Positions 1 through 13,500 of a DNA stretch of 64,000 bases are shown in pieces. The position numbers and the translations under genes are program-made. The notes under the pieces are model-generated. The model did not search any database and was not told the DNA's origin. It was given only the letters and a program-made list of their open reading frames with translations. The stretch is from assembly GCA_030549335.1 (NCBI GenBank), contig CM060197.1, positions 22,642,501-22,706,500 of the forward strand, written 5' to 3'. The DNA is from Pontederia crassipes. Taxonomy: Eukaryota; Streptophyta; Magnoliopsida; Commelinales; Pontederiaceae. Each line of letters starts with the position of its first letter. The first letter of the stretch is position 1.

Positions 1-1020
1 GTTTTCTGGATTCTCTTAGACATGCAAATTACAAATTTTAATATACAGTTTTTATTTTTAAAAAATTAATATACAGTGGATGGCTACAAAAGCCCTGTAA
101 CCATCCTTTCACTTCTAAAAAGAAGTTAGACTGAACTAGGAGCACACACTTTGGGTGCATCCTAGCGACGTGCATCAAACAGTGTCTCCTTTTCGATCCT
201 TTTTTTTTTTTGAGAAATAAAGGGTGATTAGCAAGAGGTCCAGTCATCCAGCATATTTTATATAATATATAAAAACTTGACTACAGCAAAAACTTGGGTA
301 TCCGTCTAACAAAAGTTCACAACCAAAATGTCCAGCTACATTCCCTATTCTGAGCCATGTCATGCTGGATGATGTTTTCAATATACATGTTTGCCGCAGA
401 AGATTTTGCCCTTGTGCATGTAGCCAAATAACAGAGAAACAGTCAGGGGCATGGCTCTCTCTCTTTGCATCCTGTAGCTGCAGGTTTGAGTTGTCTGTCG
501 CACAATTTTGAAAGAGTTCCAACAGAGCTAGTGTCTGTCCAGCTGATTCCCGTTGCTGCCCATTTTGAGTGCTGGTGCATCCAAAAAAGAGGTGTGCAGT
601 GTCCTTGTTGTTCTCAACACAGAGACCATAGCTGGTGTCTGTGCCATGTGACCAGTGTGACCTTTGAACCTTCATCAAACATCATCATCCTGCGCCAGGT
701 TTTCGCCTTAGGGCACGATTGGTTTTCAATAGGTGTCAACAGGCAATGTGCACCAAGCAATGTCTCCCTTTCGATTCAGGACATGTTTGGCTTGCGATAG
801 ATGTAGTGGCACCTACTGCAATTTGTTTTCCATGCATTGGAACCACACACATGGAGGTAACTCTGGCTAGAAAATTGAGCTGGAGGAGTGACATCACTCT
901 TCATGCAAGGAAGAAGAATTAGGTTGTCTCCTCGAGCATGCAAAAAGAGGAGATACATGGTTCCTCTTCCACCTGAAAGAGGAGTCATACTGTTGCATAC
1001 TCTTTTTTTATTTTTTAGTT
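1..1020 (-). pseudogene. Decayed L1-type LINE remnant (zf-RVT-like)
   Basis: No intact gene is seen. On the minus strand, 678-244 reads as an open frame containing C-x2-C-like and HLFFGC residues (LCVENNKDTAHLFFGC). This resembles the zinc-binding zf-RVT domain found after the reverse transcriptase of plant L1-type LINEs. No reverse transcriptase core is visible beside it. Two stretches, about 165-200 and 750-780, share a similar sequence around GTGTCTCC, so the region has internal duplication or nesting. The identification rests on one short motif. Confidence 0.4.
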
Positions 1021-2288
1021 TCACAATTTTTTATACTATAACTATACTATTTAGTGTAATATAATGATATGCTATTTAGTATATGTATTATGTTATTTAC
1101 TATCATAAACATATGTATTATTCTGAATAAAGTCATGGTAAAAGATACATAATTGAGTATTATAAAATATTATCAGAAGGTAATGTCAAAAATTAAAATT
1201 GTAAAATTCTAAAGATACTAAACTATAAAATATGATTAATAACAACAACAACAAAGCCTTATCCCACTAGGTGGGGTCGGCTATATAAAAAAAAAATATG
1301 ATTAATGTTAAATAAAATATGAGTACAGATTTTTTTACTAAATGGCGAAACAATAAAACAGGTAAAACAACATGCAAGCAAATAAATAAAAACACATTAA
1401 AATATAAGGCTGGTAAAGTGATATTAAAAGATATACCTAATAAAATATTTATCAAAACTGGAAAATGAACAAAAAATTATAAATAAAATGTTAACAAAAA
1501 GTAAATCGTCATAAAAAGCATTGAAAATAATACCATATATTTAATATTAGGTGATGATCTATATATTAGATGTTATTGATAAATTAATAACCAAACAAAT
1601 TAAATAAATAAAATATAGAATTCAAAATAATTTTAACAGATTTACAATAAATAAATATTTATAAATAATATTCATTATGAGTATTTATATTTGTAAACAC
1701 AATGTCTTTTCTCAAAACTTTAACTCTTACATCTCTCCGAACACCGGAAAGTAAATTCCAAAATTTTGATTACATCAATCCAAATATCTGAAAAGAATTT
1801 TCAAATTCTTATTTTTATCTCTCCAAAGAGTTGAAAGGAACCTATAGGAACTATTGATCCATGAATCACTCCACTTTTATTATTTACCACCACTTCAATC
1901 CAAATGTGCCCTAGGGGGGAGAGGGCTTCCTCACAATCTTCACCTCAGGGAGAAAATAATCCTATTCTTTGTTAGAGGGCCTAATAGGGGTATGCAAGTT
2001 GGTTTATTGAAGATTTTATCTCGTCATAATATTTAGTTCACTATTAGAAATTTGGGTTGTATACTTATGATGTCTATTTTCATCAAACAGGTTTTGAGGA
2101 AGGCGATGAATGGTTATCTTATTAGTGGCTTTCAGGAATTTTCTGGTTATCAACTAAGAACATAAAGGCCAAGTGCCTCTTAGTTTTAGAGAAGGCAAAG
2201 CAACTTGAGATTGTAGAACACCTTATGCTAAGCAAACTCAAGCAATTGATGGATCCCCAAGGAGCTGTATTTTAGGATCCTTCTCAGA
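1021..2288. other. AT-rich spacer before the first gene
   Basis: Strongly AT-rich with no supported coding sequence, apart from a 52-bp retroposed tail at 1241-1292. From about 2090 the base composition becomes more gene-like. Stops occur in every frame before the ATG at 2289, and acceptor-like TTTTAG and TCTCAG lie just before it. This stretch could be an intron end or 5' UTR of the following gene. Confidence 0.5.
1241..1292 (-). mobile_element. 52-bp retroposed Au-SINE/RTE tail
   Basis: The insert is only the (CAA)n-tailed 3' end shared by the Au-SINE and RTE copies of this window, read on the minus strand. It is flanked by a perfect 14-bp duplication, AAAATATGATTAAT, at 1227-1240 and 1293-1306. 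That is the mark of target-primed reverse transcription stopped almost at once. Whether the parent was a SINE or a LINE cannot be told. Confidence 0.8.
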
Positions 2289-4592
2289 ATGTCACAACCT
2301 CACCCAAAGCAGCGCCCTGGTAGTAGCGACAGGCAGTTATGGCAGCAGCAACTGTTGTATAAACAACTACATGAGCTTCAGAGACAGCAACAACTTCAAC
2401 AGTTAGATCAGGGGGTGAGACAACAGAATTCTCTTAACCATTTATCGGTTGTAGCAAAACCAGTAGTACAGAGTCAATCACCTAATTACATGTGGCCAAA
2501 TAATCTTGTTAGGCCTTTGCCTTCAATGGCTGTTGGGAACTCGCAGGTGTTGGTGTCTAGTAACAATAGTTGGCCCCAATCAGCTAGTTCTCCTTCAGTG
2601 CAAAATGTTGCAAATGGTTTCATGATTCCAAATGATCAAAATCAAGCAATGGAATCTTTGAGGTATATTCCTCAACAGGACCAGTCTTTGTATGGCATGC
2701 CCGTGTCAAACACCAGAGCCTCTGTAAATCAGTATCATCGACTCTCGAGGATGTCTAATGAGTGCGACAATTTGATGACTAAGTCTGTTGAGAACCAGCG
2801 AGATAAGGTTTCAAATCAATCAAGTGTGTTCCATAAGAATCAACATTTTCCCGCTCAAGGCTTCTTAGAAGATAGAACATCAGTAGCTACACAAAACTTA
2901 CAAGGGAAAGGCTTTTTTGTCAATAATCTGGATATTCTTAATAGTGACAATTCATCAGGAAATTTTCAACAAGCAAATAGTATGCAGAGCAGCGTTCAGG
3001 ACCAAGCATTTCGTGGTATGCAAGATCAGGCTTTTGGGTCAGGAAATTTGCAGGAAAGAGTGGCTGAGCAAGTTGGGACTTCCCATGGGGTGGCTAGTTT
3101 AGATCCCACTGAAGAAAAGTTCTTGTATGGGAATGATGATGATAATTGGGGGGCTGCTTTTGTGGGTAATCTTAACTCTGGCTCTGAAGGTCTTTTACAT
3201 GGTCTTCCTTTAGTGAACGATTGTTTTGGTGGATTTCCTTCATTGCAGAGTGGGAGCTGGAGTGCTCTTATGCAAGAGGCAGTGCAATCTTCCACCAGCG
3301 ACAATGGGGTTCAGGAAGAGTGGACTGGTTTAGATTTCCATAAAATGGAGCAATCAATGTTGAAGACTTCAGTTATACCTGGTGATAATGGGAAGCAGTT
3401 ATCTGCTTGGGATGATAATAACACGCAAGCAGCATCTGCTTTAGCAGCAAGGCCTGTTTCATCGTTTAATGCTGCTGATGCAGGTTCAAATTTATCTACT
3501 GCTGCTCATTTTCAACACTCGTATCAATCAACATACAATGAGAATAATGGAATGCGAACTGATGCATCCCATATATCATTCCAGACTTCTCCTGGAGAGG
3601 ACAACAATGAGCAGTTTCATCAAGGTCGCAAGCAAAACCAGCTTTCAGAATGCAATGCTCAAATACAAATGCTTGAAAATAATGATATGTGGATGGGTCA
3701 GACATATCAGCAGCAGAACAATTCGGCAGACTTGCAAAATAGTCGAGGTAGTTGGACACACAGACAAACCTTGACCTCATCCAATGTTGCTGTGCAGCCA
3801 GATAATGGTCCTAATGGCTGGAATGACACTGATGCAGTTTTGCCTAGTGCAGTTAGTAATTCAGTTTTCACACCTGATGGTAATATGTGGAGGCTTGGTG
3901 CAATTCATGTTCCTCCAAACAGTAGAGGGAGAAAAGCAGTTGAAAGTGATATTGGCACTTCTCGGGTCCAAACTGATGGTTCGTTTATGAGTAGTTATGG
4001 TTCTGTAATGAATTCAAACTCTCCCAAATTTACTCATGAATCACATCAGCATGTGGGTACTTCAGAGCAGGTTGTTTCTGGGAAAACCTTTGCCCTTGAC
4101 ACTTGTGCAAGGACCAAAGATGATCGGAATGTGGGAGGAAACCATACTGAGCTAATTGAAAGGCGGCCACAAAGTTGGGAATCGACCAAAAAATCCACGG
4201 ATGACAATGGCAACTATCAGCACGTCAAAAAGCAACCAGAAAGAGTTTCTGAGGAAGGCTATGCTTCAAACAACTTCGACAATATGCAGCAATCTCATTT
4301 TTTAAGTGGTGAGAATGGAAGTCCCACTTGGATTGGTAGAAACCCTTTTCCGCATGGAAGTGTAAGGCCGTCAACTGAGTCTGATAAATTATCTGCCAGT
4401 TCTCTTATGTTACGGAATCAAACAACTACTCTAGGGATGAATAGGGAGCCTTCTTACTCTGCATGCAGTTCACATTTCCAGGCCACAGTCAACCCAATAT
4501 CTCAAGGATCTAAATCTGAGGACTACACACATGTTGGAAAGTCAGATTTGAATGGCCATGACCTTTCAAACTATATTATGGATGCCACAAAG
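2289..4592 (+). CDS. Exon 1 of the unknown-function gene
   Basis: It is 2,304 nt, exactly 768 codons, ending AAG before donor GTGAG at 4593. The open frame read beyond 4592 is intron sequence. The start is the first ATG after an in-frame TGA near 2252. An acceptor-like TCTCAG ends at 2287, so this could be an internal exon of a longer gene. Confidence 0.8.
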
Positions 4593-7500
4593 GTGAGAGT
4601 ACGTCTTAAATCAGTTATATGTACTTTTAGCATTGATATGTTATTTAATTATGCTTATCCTTTTTTCTATTATGAGGTTAATTGCATTGCCATTATGCTA
4701 ATATACAGAGAACTCCTATGGGAGTTGAAGACACATGCTCTAGAGACATCTCCGTCCGTGGATCCACATCTTTTGATCCATCATCAATTGACTGTTCTCG
4801 GAAGAAGAATATCACTCAAATAAGGTAAAGTACATCTTGGTGGCTCATTCTAGAGTCCATGTATATTGTTATGAACATCTGCACAAATTTCGGGCAACTC
4901 TCTGTAGTGAGATGAGATATATGTAATTTACGGTATAAAACAATGCCTAACTACTGGAATAAGTTACCAACCCCAAAAATCAGTTGCGCTGTTTCATTGT
5001 GATACTTTTATTTTAAGAAGATCCTAAATAGTTTGAAGGTTAATGTTATTATCATAGTATATCAGTGTAAATATATGGGGTAAATGGATGTATAAAGTAG
5101 TAATTTTGGTTGTCTGTTTAATTTGATGACTACACATTAATTTGTCTTAAGAGTTCAATAATGAGTTTTATTTTGACCTTCAAATAATTTGATGATCAGC
5201 TATTTTTCCTACTCAAGTCATTAATATGAATGATTATAATTTCTCTATTCTTATGAATATTTTGGACAAGCAGATTAATTTAATGATCACAACATTAATT
5301 TAATGATTGTCATATTAATAATATTACAAGACATGATCTCGACTCATCCTTGAATATGTTTATTTATGAATATTTAATATATATTGGTATCAAATTGTAC
5401 CGGTCATGTTTTATTTGATATTCAATGAAAGAGTTTATTTGTGACTACTTGTAGTCGAGACATGCTAGATCTTCTTCCCAAGGTAGACCACTCAAGGAAC
5501 AGCAGCACCGTGGATGTACCTGATAATCCTGCACAGTTAGCTGTTAATGCTGCTTCTCCACAATCTTCTACACAAGGTTTTGGTTTGCGATTAGCGCCAC
5601 CATCTCAAAGGCAACTTTCACACACTTTGTTGTCTTCTCATTCCTCCAGTAAAAGTAGACAGCATAATGCAGAAGTTGGAGATAGATATCAGGGTGGGTC
5701 CTCTTATGCACCTGTCATGCAATCATTTCCCCAAAACAATGCATCTCAAAGAGAGGCTTCATGCAACATGTCTGAAGACAAACCCAAGGTGGCCTCAGAT
5801 TTTGGCAAACAATTTAACTCTCTACCAACCTCTGTCCCTGACATTCGTTATCCTGGAAAACAGCAGCAGGCACAGTTTACTAATGTGAGATCTCTAGTGC
5901 AGCATCAGCAGAAACAAAGGCATGGGCATGAAGAACTTTTTCCGTCTGCAAATTCTCCTGTTGACAATCAAACTATACTTGCTAGAAATGTCTCAATCTC
6001 TCAGCAACCATACAATTCTCTTGATGGGTCTGTATCTGACCAATCTGTACTGAAATCATTGCCTATTCCAGATAATGGAGTTCCATCTTCAAGTTTTGCT
6101 CCCTTAGCTGATAACAGCGAACCTTCCAGCTTAAAATCTGATTCTGCAGAAAGAGAGAAGATGGATACAATGATTGCAGGTTCCCATCAGATTCATAACC
6201 CAAATCCATTTCCTGAAACAAAACCTCGAATGCAACCTTCTATACCTGGGACATCCCAGCAAGTTGGCTTCTCAAGAATGTTGCATAATGTGTGGACAAA
6301 TATATCAGGTCAACAACGTTTAGCTGGTCTCCATCCTTCAAAGCTTACTCCACAAATACTTCAATCCATAATAAGTAATAATAGGGAAACCACATTGTGG
6401 GCCCCTCAAAAGGCAGCTGAAGAAACAGATAAGGGAGGAATTGCTCCTTCTGAAGTTGGCACAAGCTATTCTGATTTTGAGCATCAAGGTGGACACCAAA
6501 ATAAGGCTGCTTCATTAAATCAACCATGTTTTATGAAATTGGATACTGCTCCTAAGATAAATATGATATCTCAAGGCGAAGTAGCTCGGAGGGCTCCTTC
6601 AGATGGTAACTCTAATGTCTCTACATTGGTCCACCTGCATCAACAGGATTTGGACAAGGGAAAAATTGGACAGAATGTAATTCCACAACCTCAGACCTAT
6701 AATGCTCCCAATTTAGGTGATGATGTTCGCTTGTCTGGGCAATCTTTGATGACCTCAAATGTTCAACAGCACAATTATTCCTTACTACATCAAATACAAG
6801 GAATGAAGGGTGGTAATTCTGATCAAAGCAGGATGTTAGCTGGGAGTTTGAAAGCACCTGATTTTACTCCTAATTCTCAGATGAATTGGAACACACCACA
6901 AAAATTTGTCTCTGGTCAAAATTCAGGTTTTAATGTCCCTTCAGATGACAAAGTTGGTGCATCTTTACAAAGTTCCTTCCCTTCGGATGTTAAGATTTTG
7001 AATTCTACCGCAATGGATAACGAGGAAATAAGCACAAGCATATCTACTGCTACTGCAGGCCAACATGATCTTCCAAATCGGATGAACACTCTTGGTGCAA
7101 ATGCAGCAGGGAATTCAGCAGGGGGAATGGAGCACACCCAGATAAGCCCTCAGATAGCTTCTTCATGGTTCAAACAGTTTGGATCATACAAAAATGGTAC
7201 AGTAATTAGTGCTAATTTCAATGGTCAACGGAATCCAAATGCTTCCTCTCTTCATCACCTTTTCCCAAAAATTCCAAGGAGCATGGATTACAATATTGTG
7301 GTTGATCAAACAAGTGATAACAACAATATTGGCACTCATGGGCAAAGATCAGTATCCACAACCATTGTCACCAAGGGGTTGTCTTCTGGTGACCTGCTTC
7401 CTACTGCCTTAGACCAAGGTGCAGTTCAGAGATCAAAAAAGCGGAAAAGTGCGACTCGGGAGCTGATTTCATGGAATAAGATGGTTACTCAAGGTCAACA

Positions 7501-10500
7501 AAGATTACAAAGCATCAGGTGGTAGTTTTCACTAATGTTAATTTTTCTTTATGAATACTCTCATTTTGATTATCTAATTAAGGAATCATGAGATGTTTCG
7601 ACCTTCATATTGAAAGGTGTGATGCAATGTCAGAAACTTTATTAACCTAATTGCTTTTGTTATCTCTATGCAGCACTGCAGAACTTGATTGGGCTCGAGC
7701 TGCTAATAGGTTGCTTGAGAAGGTTCGTCCATATTCTGTTGGCTTAGTTGGACTTTGTTAATATTTTAACCCTGTCCAGATCATATCATGTAAATGTTAT
7801 TTGTCTTTTTTGGATAATAGGCTGAATATGAATCTCAAGCTATGGAGGATACTTTATCATTTACTCAACCAAGAAGAAGAATAATTATGACAACCCAACT
7901 GATGCAGCAGCTTATTCCAGCTGTACCGGCTAGAGTGCTCCGAGTAGAAGCAGATGCAGCATATGAAAGTGTGACATTCTGTGTTGCTAAAGCTGCACTA
8001 ACAGATGCATGTTGTCTGATCTCTTGTTCTGAAAAGGATTGTGGTGCCAATTTGGGAGATGAGAGGGGGTAAGTAACTGGAACTCTTCACATTATTTCAA
8101 ATCTCGCCTCGTTCTATTGCCAAAGTTTATCGTAAGGTGTGTTATATTTGACAGAAATCAATATCGTGTTTCACATGAGGCATGCTTGACATATAGAAAT
8201 CATTGTTGGGACCATGATGACCTAATATATGTATTGAATTTCTATGTCTTCTTAGGACATCAAAAAAGTTCAAGTCTTCAGTTGGAGATCATGTTTGCTC
8301 AACATTCGTGGAGAATTATATTGGACGATCCAAGAAGATGGAAAATGATTTCTTGAGGTACATTGCTGAGTATTGGTTATTTCACATTTCGTTTGTTCAT
8401 AATATGTTGGTTCATTGCTCCTAAGTAAAGAATTAGCTTCCTTAAAAAAAAAGTAAAGAATTAACAATGTTCGATTATTATCTTCTGTTTCCTTCCATGG
8501 ACATACTAGTACACAATGTTGTCAAACTCGTAAATCGGACTTGACACGAAAAGCTGAGGTATACACGTAAATCGTGAGATCATAACACGGATCGGACGAT
8601 TCTACCAATTTTTTTATTTTAAATATTTATATGATTTATTTTCTACGAGATTAAAAAACATTAAAAAGTTCAATATATTAAATTTCTAATAACTAAATAA
8701 GGTAGAAATAATTAGCCTAAAATGATTGCATATATTACTCATAAACCATAAACATAATTGTTAGTACAAATATTAAAATCTACGTTAACGATACAACAAG
8801 AAATAAGCTTATTTAAAAAAACAAACATAATAGATGGAGCCAAAAAAAAACTCCCCTGCACACGAGCAGGGGCATTTTCAAGATGGAGTCAGCACGTGCA
8901 TAAGCAAATTCAGAACATGAGAAGCTTCGAGGCCGATAGAGGAGGGAGGAGAGAAAGGCATATCCACAGGTAGAATGGAGAATGGTAGCAGTGAGCTCTT
9001 GCAGTAGCATGGCTAATGAAAGCATAGGCGAACTACAGAAGCAACAATGACAACAGTGGCGAACAATGGCGGCGGCGGCAGCGAGCAGCAGCAACGACGA
9101 CCAGCCGTGACAGCGAGTAACAACTGCGGCGAACAGCAGCGACAGCGAGCATGGAGGTGAACAACGCGCAGGCAAGCAACGGCGAGCAGCAGTGACAGCA
9201 AGCAATGGCGACGGCGTGATAAAGGGTATCGTGGCACATAACTCAGGTAAAGGGAAGAGTATAGTGGAGCAGCCAACGAAAGGATCAGTTCGTGTTTGGA
9301 TTTGGGGAATGAGTAAGTGATTAGGGTATCATGACGAACTCAGGTAAAGAAAAAAAAATTTCTTGCTGGACTCGACGGGACGCCGTTCCCACCGATTTTA
9401 CGAGCCAGCACGCGATAGAGCGATTCTAATGCGTGCTGGCTCAAAACGAATTTCATCACGAGTTGACTCGTTTTCCGGGGGTGAGATCGTAAAATCGTCT
9501 GATTCTACGAGTCAACTTGTGATTTTGACAACATTGCTAGTACATACTTTGGTACTGAGTTTTGATTTATTTACTAACCGGTGGTAGAAAGTATTTTTGA
9601 ATATAAGCTTTAGATTTACTTACCTATACATTTTGATTCATAATTTATCTTTTGAGAGGTATTGATACATACATTATTCAGTTGATTGCATTAAAGATTT
9701 TCACATATATTTAAATTGGGAAAATTCCCTATGACTAATTTTAAAGAAACACTTGACGAAAGATATGCGACATGAATGATATTCGCATTATGATCCAACG
9801 ATTCTAATATGTTTTCTCTATGTTATTTGATAATATTTCATTGTTGCTGTTTTTGGAACTCATTTGTATATTGATATAGCTGGATGACTACAGCCATTAT
9901 AGTTAATTTGGATGATATAGCTTGAGATTCTTTGTTGCTTTGTGTACTGAATTTACAAAATTATTTCGTTTACTATGTTATTGGAAAATATTATCAACAA
10001 CAACAACAACAAAGCCTTATCCCACTAGGTGAGGTCGGCTACATGGATCATACGACGCCATTCCGCACAATATATTCGTTGATCCATGTTCATAAGATTC
10101 GACATGATTTTATGTTGGTTGTCGGGGCCTAACACAACCCTCCTCCTTTATCCGGGCTTGGGACCGGCTATAAAATATAGGCGGAGTTACCGGCTATAAA
10201 ATATAGGCGGAGTTAAAAGGGAAAAGAATATTATAAGTGAACAAATAAATATAGACAATATAATGACGTGACATGGCATAGAACTAACATAAAATTGAAT
10301 TCCACAAGAAAATCTATTACAGAAAATAATAAACTAAGATGCATCTGTCTAGCTTATGCTGCTCGTGCTAGTCATGAAGCACTTGGGGAACGGAGTCTGC
10401 CCTTCTTTACACAATGCAAGTAAGCAACAAAGAGAGAGCAACTGACAGACATTTTCTTTTGGGAGAGTAAACAATAACTGACCAAATAAAGAGGACATAA

Positions 10501-13500
10501 TAGAAATGTAGCTTCAATTACTTTACTAAGAAGCCAATTCTAGACAATAAGAAATATGTTGAAAGATACTAGGTCATAATTAAGAGTATAAAGAAATGTA
10601 AGCAGTTGGCTGACCAAGATACCTGACACCTCCCATATCAGTGCATGAACTCAATATAGTTTGGTCACTGTGGAGCCATGCAACAGTTCGTATAGAACCA
10701 GGTGACTTATCAACTTCTCTTGGAGGTGCATCTGGACGATTCAAATCAAATATACGTAACGTCTTCTCTACTCCTCCAGTCAATAAAAGGTGAGTATCCT
10801 CGGAAAATGCACATGCACTTATCAAGCATGGGTAAAAAGTACCCATACCCAGGACGAATTGGGTATGGGCACATGATCCAAGTACCCAATAGTACAACAA
10901 CAACAAAGCCTTATCCCACTAGGTGGGGTCGGCTACATGGATCATACGACGCCATTCGTTGATCCATGTTCATGAGATTCTGAAGTACCCAATAGTACAA
11001 CAACAACAACAAAGCCTTATCCCACTAGGTGGGGTCGGCTACATGGATCATACGACGCCATTCCGCTCTATTAGTAACCAAACCTTTCGGTATATTATTC
11101 ACCAATAGATCTTGCTCTATTAGTTCGCCAAGTGTCCGCCTTGGCCTCCCTCTCCCTCTTTTAATCGGACTCCAGATTATTTGATCTACTCTTCTTACTG
11201 GCGCATCTAATGGTCTTCTCTGAACATGACCAAACCATCTCAAACGATTCTCTACCATTTCTCACTAATAGGAGCCACTCCGACTCGTTCACGTATATGG
11301 TCATTCCTAATTTTATCTAATCTTGTATGACCACACATCCATCTCAACATCCTCATTTCGGCTACCCCCACTTTACGTTCATGTTGTCCCTTCATAGCCC
11401 AACATTCACTACCATATAACACTGCTGGCCTTATAGCAGTACGATAGAATTTTCCTTTAACTTTATTGGGTACTTTTCTATCACAAAGAACTCCAGTGAC
11501 TTTCCTCCACTTACACCAACCAGCTTGAATTCTATGATTAACATCGTCATCAATCTCACCATCTTGTCTTACAATTGATCCTAAATATTTAAACTTTGTC
11601 ACTTGAGGAATTATATCCTCCCCTAGCCTAACTTTCAAATCGTCTCTAAGTTGTTTATTTGTGAAATTGCTATGCATATATTCTGTTTTATTCCTACTTA
11701 AACGAAAACCCTTTGACTCCAACGTATTTCTCCATATTTCCAATTTTGTATTAATCTCTTCTCTTGAATCCGCTAAAAGTACTATATCATCTGCAAATAG
11801 CATGCACTTAGGTACCTCCTCTGTGATACTCTCGGTTATAGCATCGATAACTAAGTTAAATAGATACGGGCTTAAAGCTGATCCTTGATGTAGGCCAATT
11901 TCTATAGAAAATTCATTTGTCTCACCTCCGGGTGTCCTAACCCTAGTCAATGCCCCATCGTACATATCTTGTATTACCTTAATGTAGGCAACATTCACCC
12001 TCTTCTTTTGCAAGGCTTTCCAAATTACATCCCTTGGTACCCGATCATACGCCTTCTCTAAGTCAATGAAAGTCATATGTAAGTCTCTTCTCCTACTTCG
12101 ATACTTCTCCATCATCCCCCTTAGTAAATAAATCGCCTCTGTAGTGGATCTTCCTGGCATGAACCCAAATTGTCTCTCAGAAATACTAGTCTCCTTTCTC
12201 AATCTATGCTCAATCACTTTTTCCCATAATTTCATAGTGTGACTCATAAGTTTAATCCCTCTATAATTTGCATAATTCTGAATATCCCCTTTATTTTTGT
12301 AAATAGGAACTAATGTACTTAATCTCCAATCATCAGGCATCTTTTTCGACCGTAAAATCTCATTAAATAGTTTACATAACCACAACACACATTTTTCTCC
12401 TAAACATTTTCAAACTTCAATCGGTATACCATCCGGTCCAACGGCTTTACCATTCTCCATTTTCTTAAGAGCTTCGCTAACCTCCGAGACTCTAATTCTA
12501 CGATAAAATGACCTATTAAGCTCACATTCGCTAACTGTCAAGTCCTCCAAATCACAACGGGAACCTTCACATCCATCATTAAATAGCTTATAGAAATACT
12601 CTTCCCATCTGTTCTTAATATCTCCTTCAGTAACTAAAACCTTGCCAACTTCATTTTTTATGCATCTTACTTGATCCAAATCTCTCGACTCCTCTTTATT
12701 CCTTGCAATCTTGTAAATCCTTTGTTCACCAGCCTTTGTCCCTAACTCCTTATAAAACTCCTCATATGCTTTAGCACGAGCATCACTAACTGCCTTCTTA
12801 GCCTCCCTTTTCGCCAAACGATACTTTTCTCAATTGTCAGAACTATTGCCCAAGTGTATCGCCTTGAAACAATTCTTCTTATTACGCACCTTTTCTTGGA
12901 CCTCCTCATTCCACCACCAAGTCTCCTTATCTCGTGGTCCAAAACCTTTTGATTCTCCTAAAATGGCTTTAGCAACCATTTCAACATTTTTTGCCACATT
13001 CTTCCACATGATACTAGCATCTCCTTCTAACTCCCACACACTTTCCTCTAATAACTTCTAAAAGTCTCTCGCTTCTCCCTCTTTAACTGCCACCACTTGA
13101 TCTTTCGATCAAAAACTGTTCGGGATTTTTGATACACTGTAGGGTACACTCAAAATACTTTTGGGTACAAGAAGAAAGTTTTATTTAGAAGACAAACGTG
13201 AAACAACAATAAAAAATGGTAAACCGAGCTTGAAGTAAATGAACTATTGAACTTAGGATTGTGATTCTTCTTTTCTCATTATCAATTGGGTCTGGCAGTA
13301 GCTTCTCATTTTGTTTGATGGCATGAGTGGTCCCCAGTCAGGACTCTAGCTGAGGCCTTCTCGAGATTGGCGGCAATAACCTCAGATCCCACATCCGTAG
13401 GGGGATACTGGAGAGGGACATGACCAGTTTGAGTCTTAGATACCAACGTTTCGCTCCATCCTCTCGGACATATGGCTCGAGGACCTAATTTCCCTCCTTG

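Noticed and set aside
8813-9276. Cys/Leu/Ala-rich minus-strand frames of 68-130 codons
   Set aside because: They lie inside the non-autonomous hAT core and reflect its CAG/GCG-type repeats.
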